In this document: positions 7,388 through 7,655 of the stretch, piece after piece
How the letters are laid out: every line of letters starts with the position of its first letter
Position numbering within the stretch: position 1 is the stretch's first letter
Assembly: GCA_044507525.1 (NCBI GenBank)
Contig: JBIQJM010000131.1
Location: 1-7,655 of the forward strand
Origin: Zeimonas sp044507525
GTDB taxonomy: Bacteria > Pseudomonadota > Gammaproteobacteria > Burkholderiales > Burkholderiaceae_E
DNA: 7,655 nt
Direction: 5' to 3'
Notes under the pieces: generated by a model
The model's database searches: none
The model's input: the letters and a program-made list of their open reading frames with translations, nothing else
Told to the model about the DNA's origin: nothing
Translations under genes and position numbers: made by a program

Positions 7388-7405
7388 GACTTGCGGCCGC
7401 ATGTC
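7388..7405. repeat. Near-perfect 18-base palindrome with a NotI-type core
   Basis: An 18-base palindrome with one mismatched pair (T/T at the fourth position), centred on GCGGCCGC at 7393-7400. It lies close to the middle of the large repeat. It could be a binding site or just the repeat's fold centre; nothing in the sequence decides this. Confidence 0.5.
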
Positions 7406-7413
7406 TGAGCGGA

Positions 7414-7428
7414 GCGCGCGAAGCGCGC
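7414..7428. repeat. Mini-hairpin 2 with GAA loop
   Basis: GCGCGC, then GAA, then GCGCGC: a 6-base-pair perfect stem around the core GCGAAGC (7418-7424). It lies inside the large repeat and has the same design as the hairpin at 7362. Confidence 0.6.
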
Positions 7429-7472
7429 GCAGCGAGTTCGGCCGCACGACCCCGGGGCGAGCAGCGAGGGCA

Positions 7473-7491
7473 GTCGGTGCGAAGCACCGAC
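7473..7491. repeat. Mini-hairpin 3 with GAA loop
   Basis: GTCGGTGC, then GAA, then GCACCGAC: a perfect 8-base-pair stem around the core GCGAAGC (7479-7485). No T-run follows on either strand, so it is not a typical intrinsic terminator. Confidence 0.65.
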
Positions 7492-7655
7492 CGCCGCAGT
7501 GGGAGCCGCGTTGCCTGTCGCCCGGCGCCCGTGCGCTCGCTTCGGCGCAGGCCGCCAAGGCGGGGCCGACGGGCGTCTCCCACCGGCCCGCCGCCGTCTG
7601 CCACGAACGCGCAAACGGCCGAAGGACGACGACGAAGTTCGGCAAACCCACGGCA

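Larger units (their letters stand above)
7228..7602. repeat. Long imperfect palindromic intergenic repeat
   Basis: Positions 7228-7289 and 7541-7602 are exact reverse complements over 62 bases. After a 15/16-base divergent stretch, pairing resumes: 7305-7337 against 7492-7524 matches at 32 of 33 bases. A further weak arm is 7351-7360 against 7448-7457 (9 of 10). The element is therefore about 375 bases of near-palindrome with arms of about 110 bases and an interior of about 154 bases. I see no transposase and no convincing target duplication next to the arms. Frames run open through it on several strands, but they read as Arg/Ala/Pro-rich low-complexity sequence, so I treat it as non-coding. 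Its look (for example the segment reading RPNSLRALRALRSDMRPQVRETKRA on the - strand) resembles dispersed intergenic repeats I recall from Burkholderiales-type genomes; that link is from memory. Confidence 0.85.
7182..7655. other. Upstream intergenic region of the peroxidase-nod operon
   Basis: These 474 bases hold no gene that I can support. They contain the ribosome binding site at 7189-7193, about 34 unremarkable bases, the palindromic repeat (7228-7602), and 53 bases (7603-7655) in which I recognise nothing. The operon promoter should lie here or further out, but I find no convincing -35/-10 pair and no FNR/DNR-type TTGAT-N4-ATCAA box. If the repeat separates promoter and gene, the transcript leader would fold strongly. 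Confidence 0.5.

Noticed and set aside
7228..7602. The palindromic element as an insertion sequence
   Set aside because: It has no transposase motifs, the interior is too short for one, and the flanks at 7220-7227 and 7603-7610 show no direct duplication.

Overview
The window is very GC-rich DNA (roughly 70 % G+C by eye) with dense genes, 4-base stop/start overlaps and GTG starts. It looks like a proteobacterial chromosome. A betaproteobacterium of the Burkholderiales/Rhodocyclales type is my best guess, because the intergenic repeat at the right end resembles repeats I associate with those genomes. I cannot assign a genus.

Layout. On the + strand, positions 1-2441 hold the 3' part of a PLP-dependent class III aminotransferase, then a complete UPF0261/Tm-1-like gene 45 bases downstream, probably in the same transcript. 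A 62-base gap (2442-2503) separates these from a convergent three-gene operon on the - strand. Read in its own direction, that operon is: a secreted di-heme cytochrome c peroxidase/MauG-family protein (7181-6081), a second and distinct member of the same family (6084-4846), and a 781-residue, 14-helix haem-copper-oxidase-superfamily membrane protein built like a quinol-dependent nitric oxide reductase (4849-2504). Both junctions are 4-base overlaps (GTGA, then ATGA), so the three proteins are probably made together. Upstream of the operon, 7228-7602 is a long imperfect palindromic repeat with 62-base perfect outer arms and small stable hairpins inside.

The main point is the last gene of the operon. 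It keeps the qNOR fold, the haem ligands and most of the active site. However, one FeB histidine is replaced by asparagine (SHN instead of the usual GHH), and three of the four residues that form the quinol site of qNOR are lost (Glu to Gly, Phe to Val, Asp to Gly). It also reads YTHNWP where ordinary qNORs usually read YTNNWP. This combination is the hallmark of putative nitric oxide dismutase (Nod), the enzyme proposed to convert 2 NO to N2 + O2 in 'Candidatus Methylomirabilis oxyfera' and strain HdN1. I therefore call it nod rather than norZ/norB. Its translational coupling to two di-heme peroxidases suggests a module in which oxygen is made from NO at the membrane while periplasmic haem proteins remove peroxide or exchange electrons. 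That functional link is inference.
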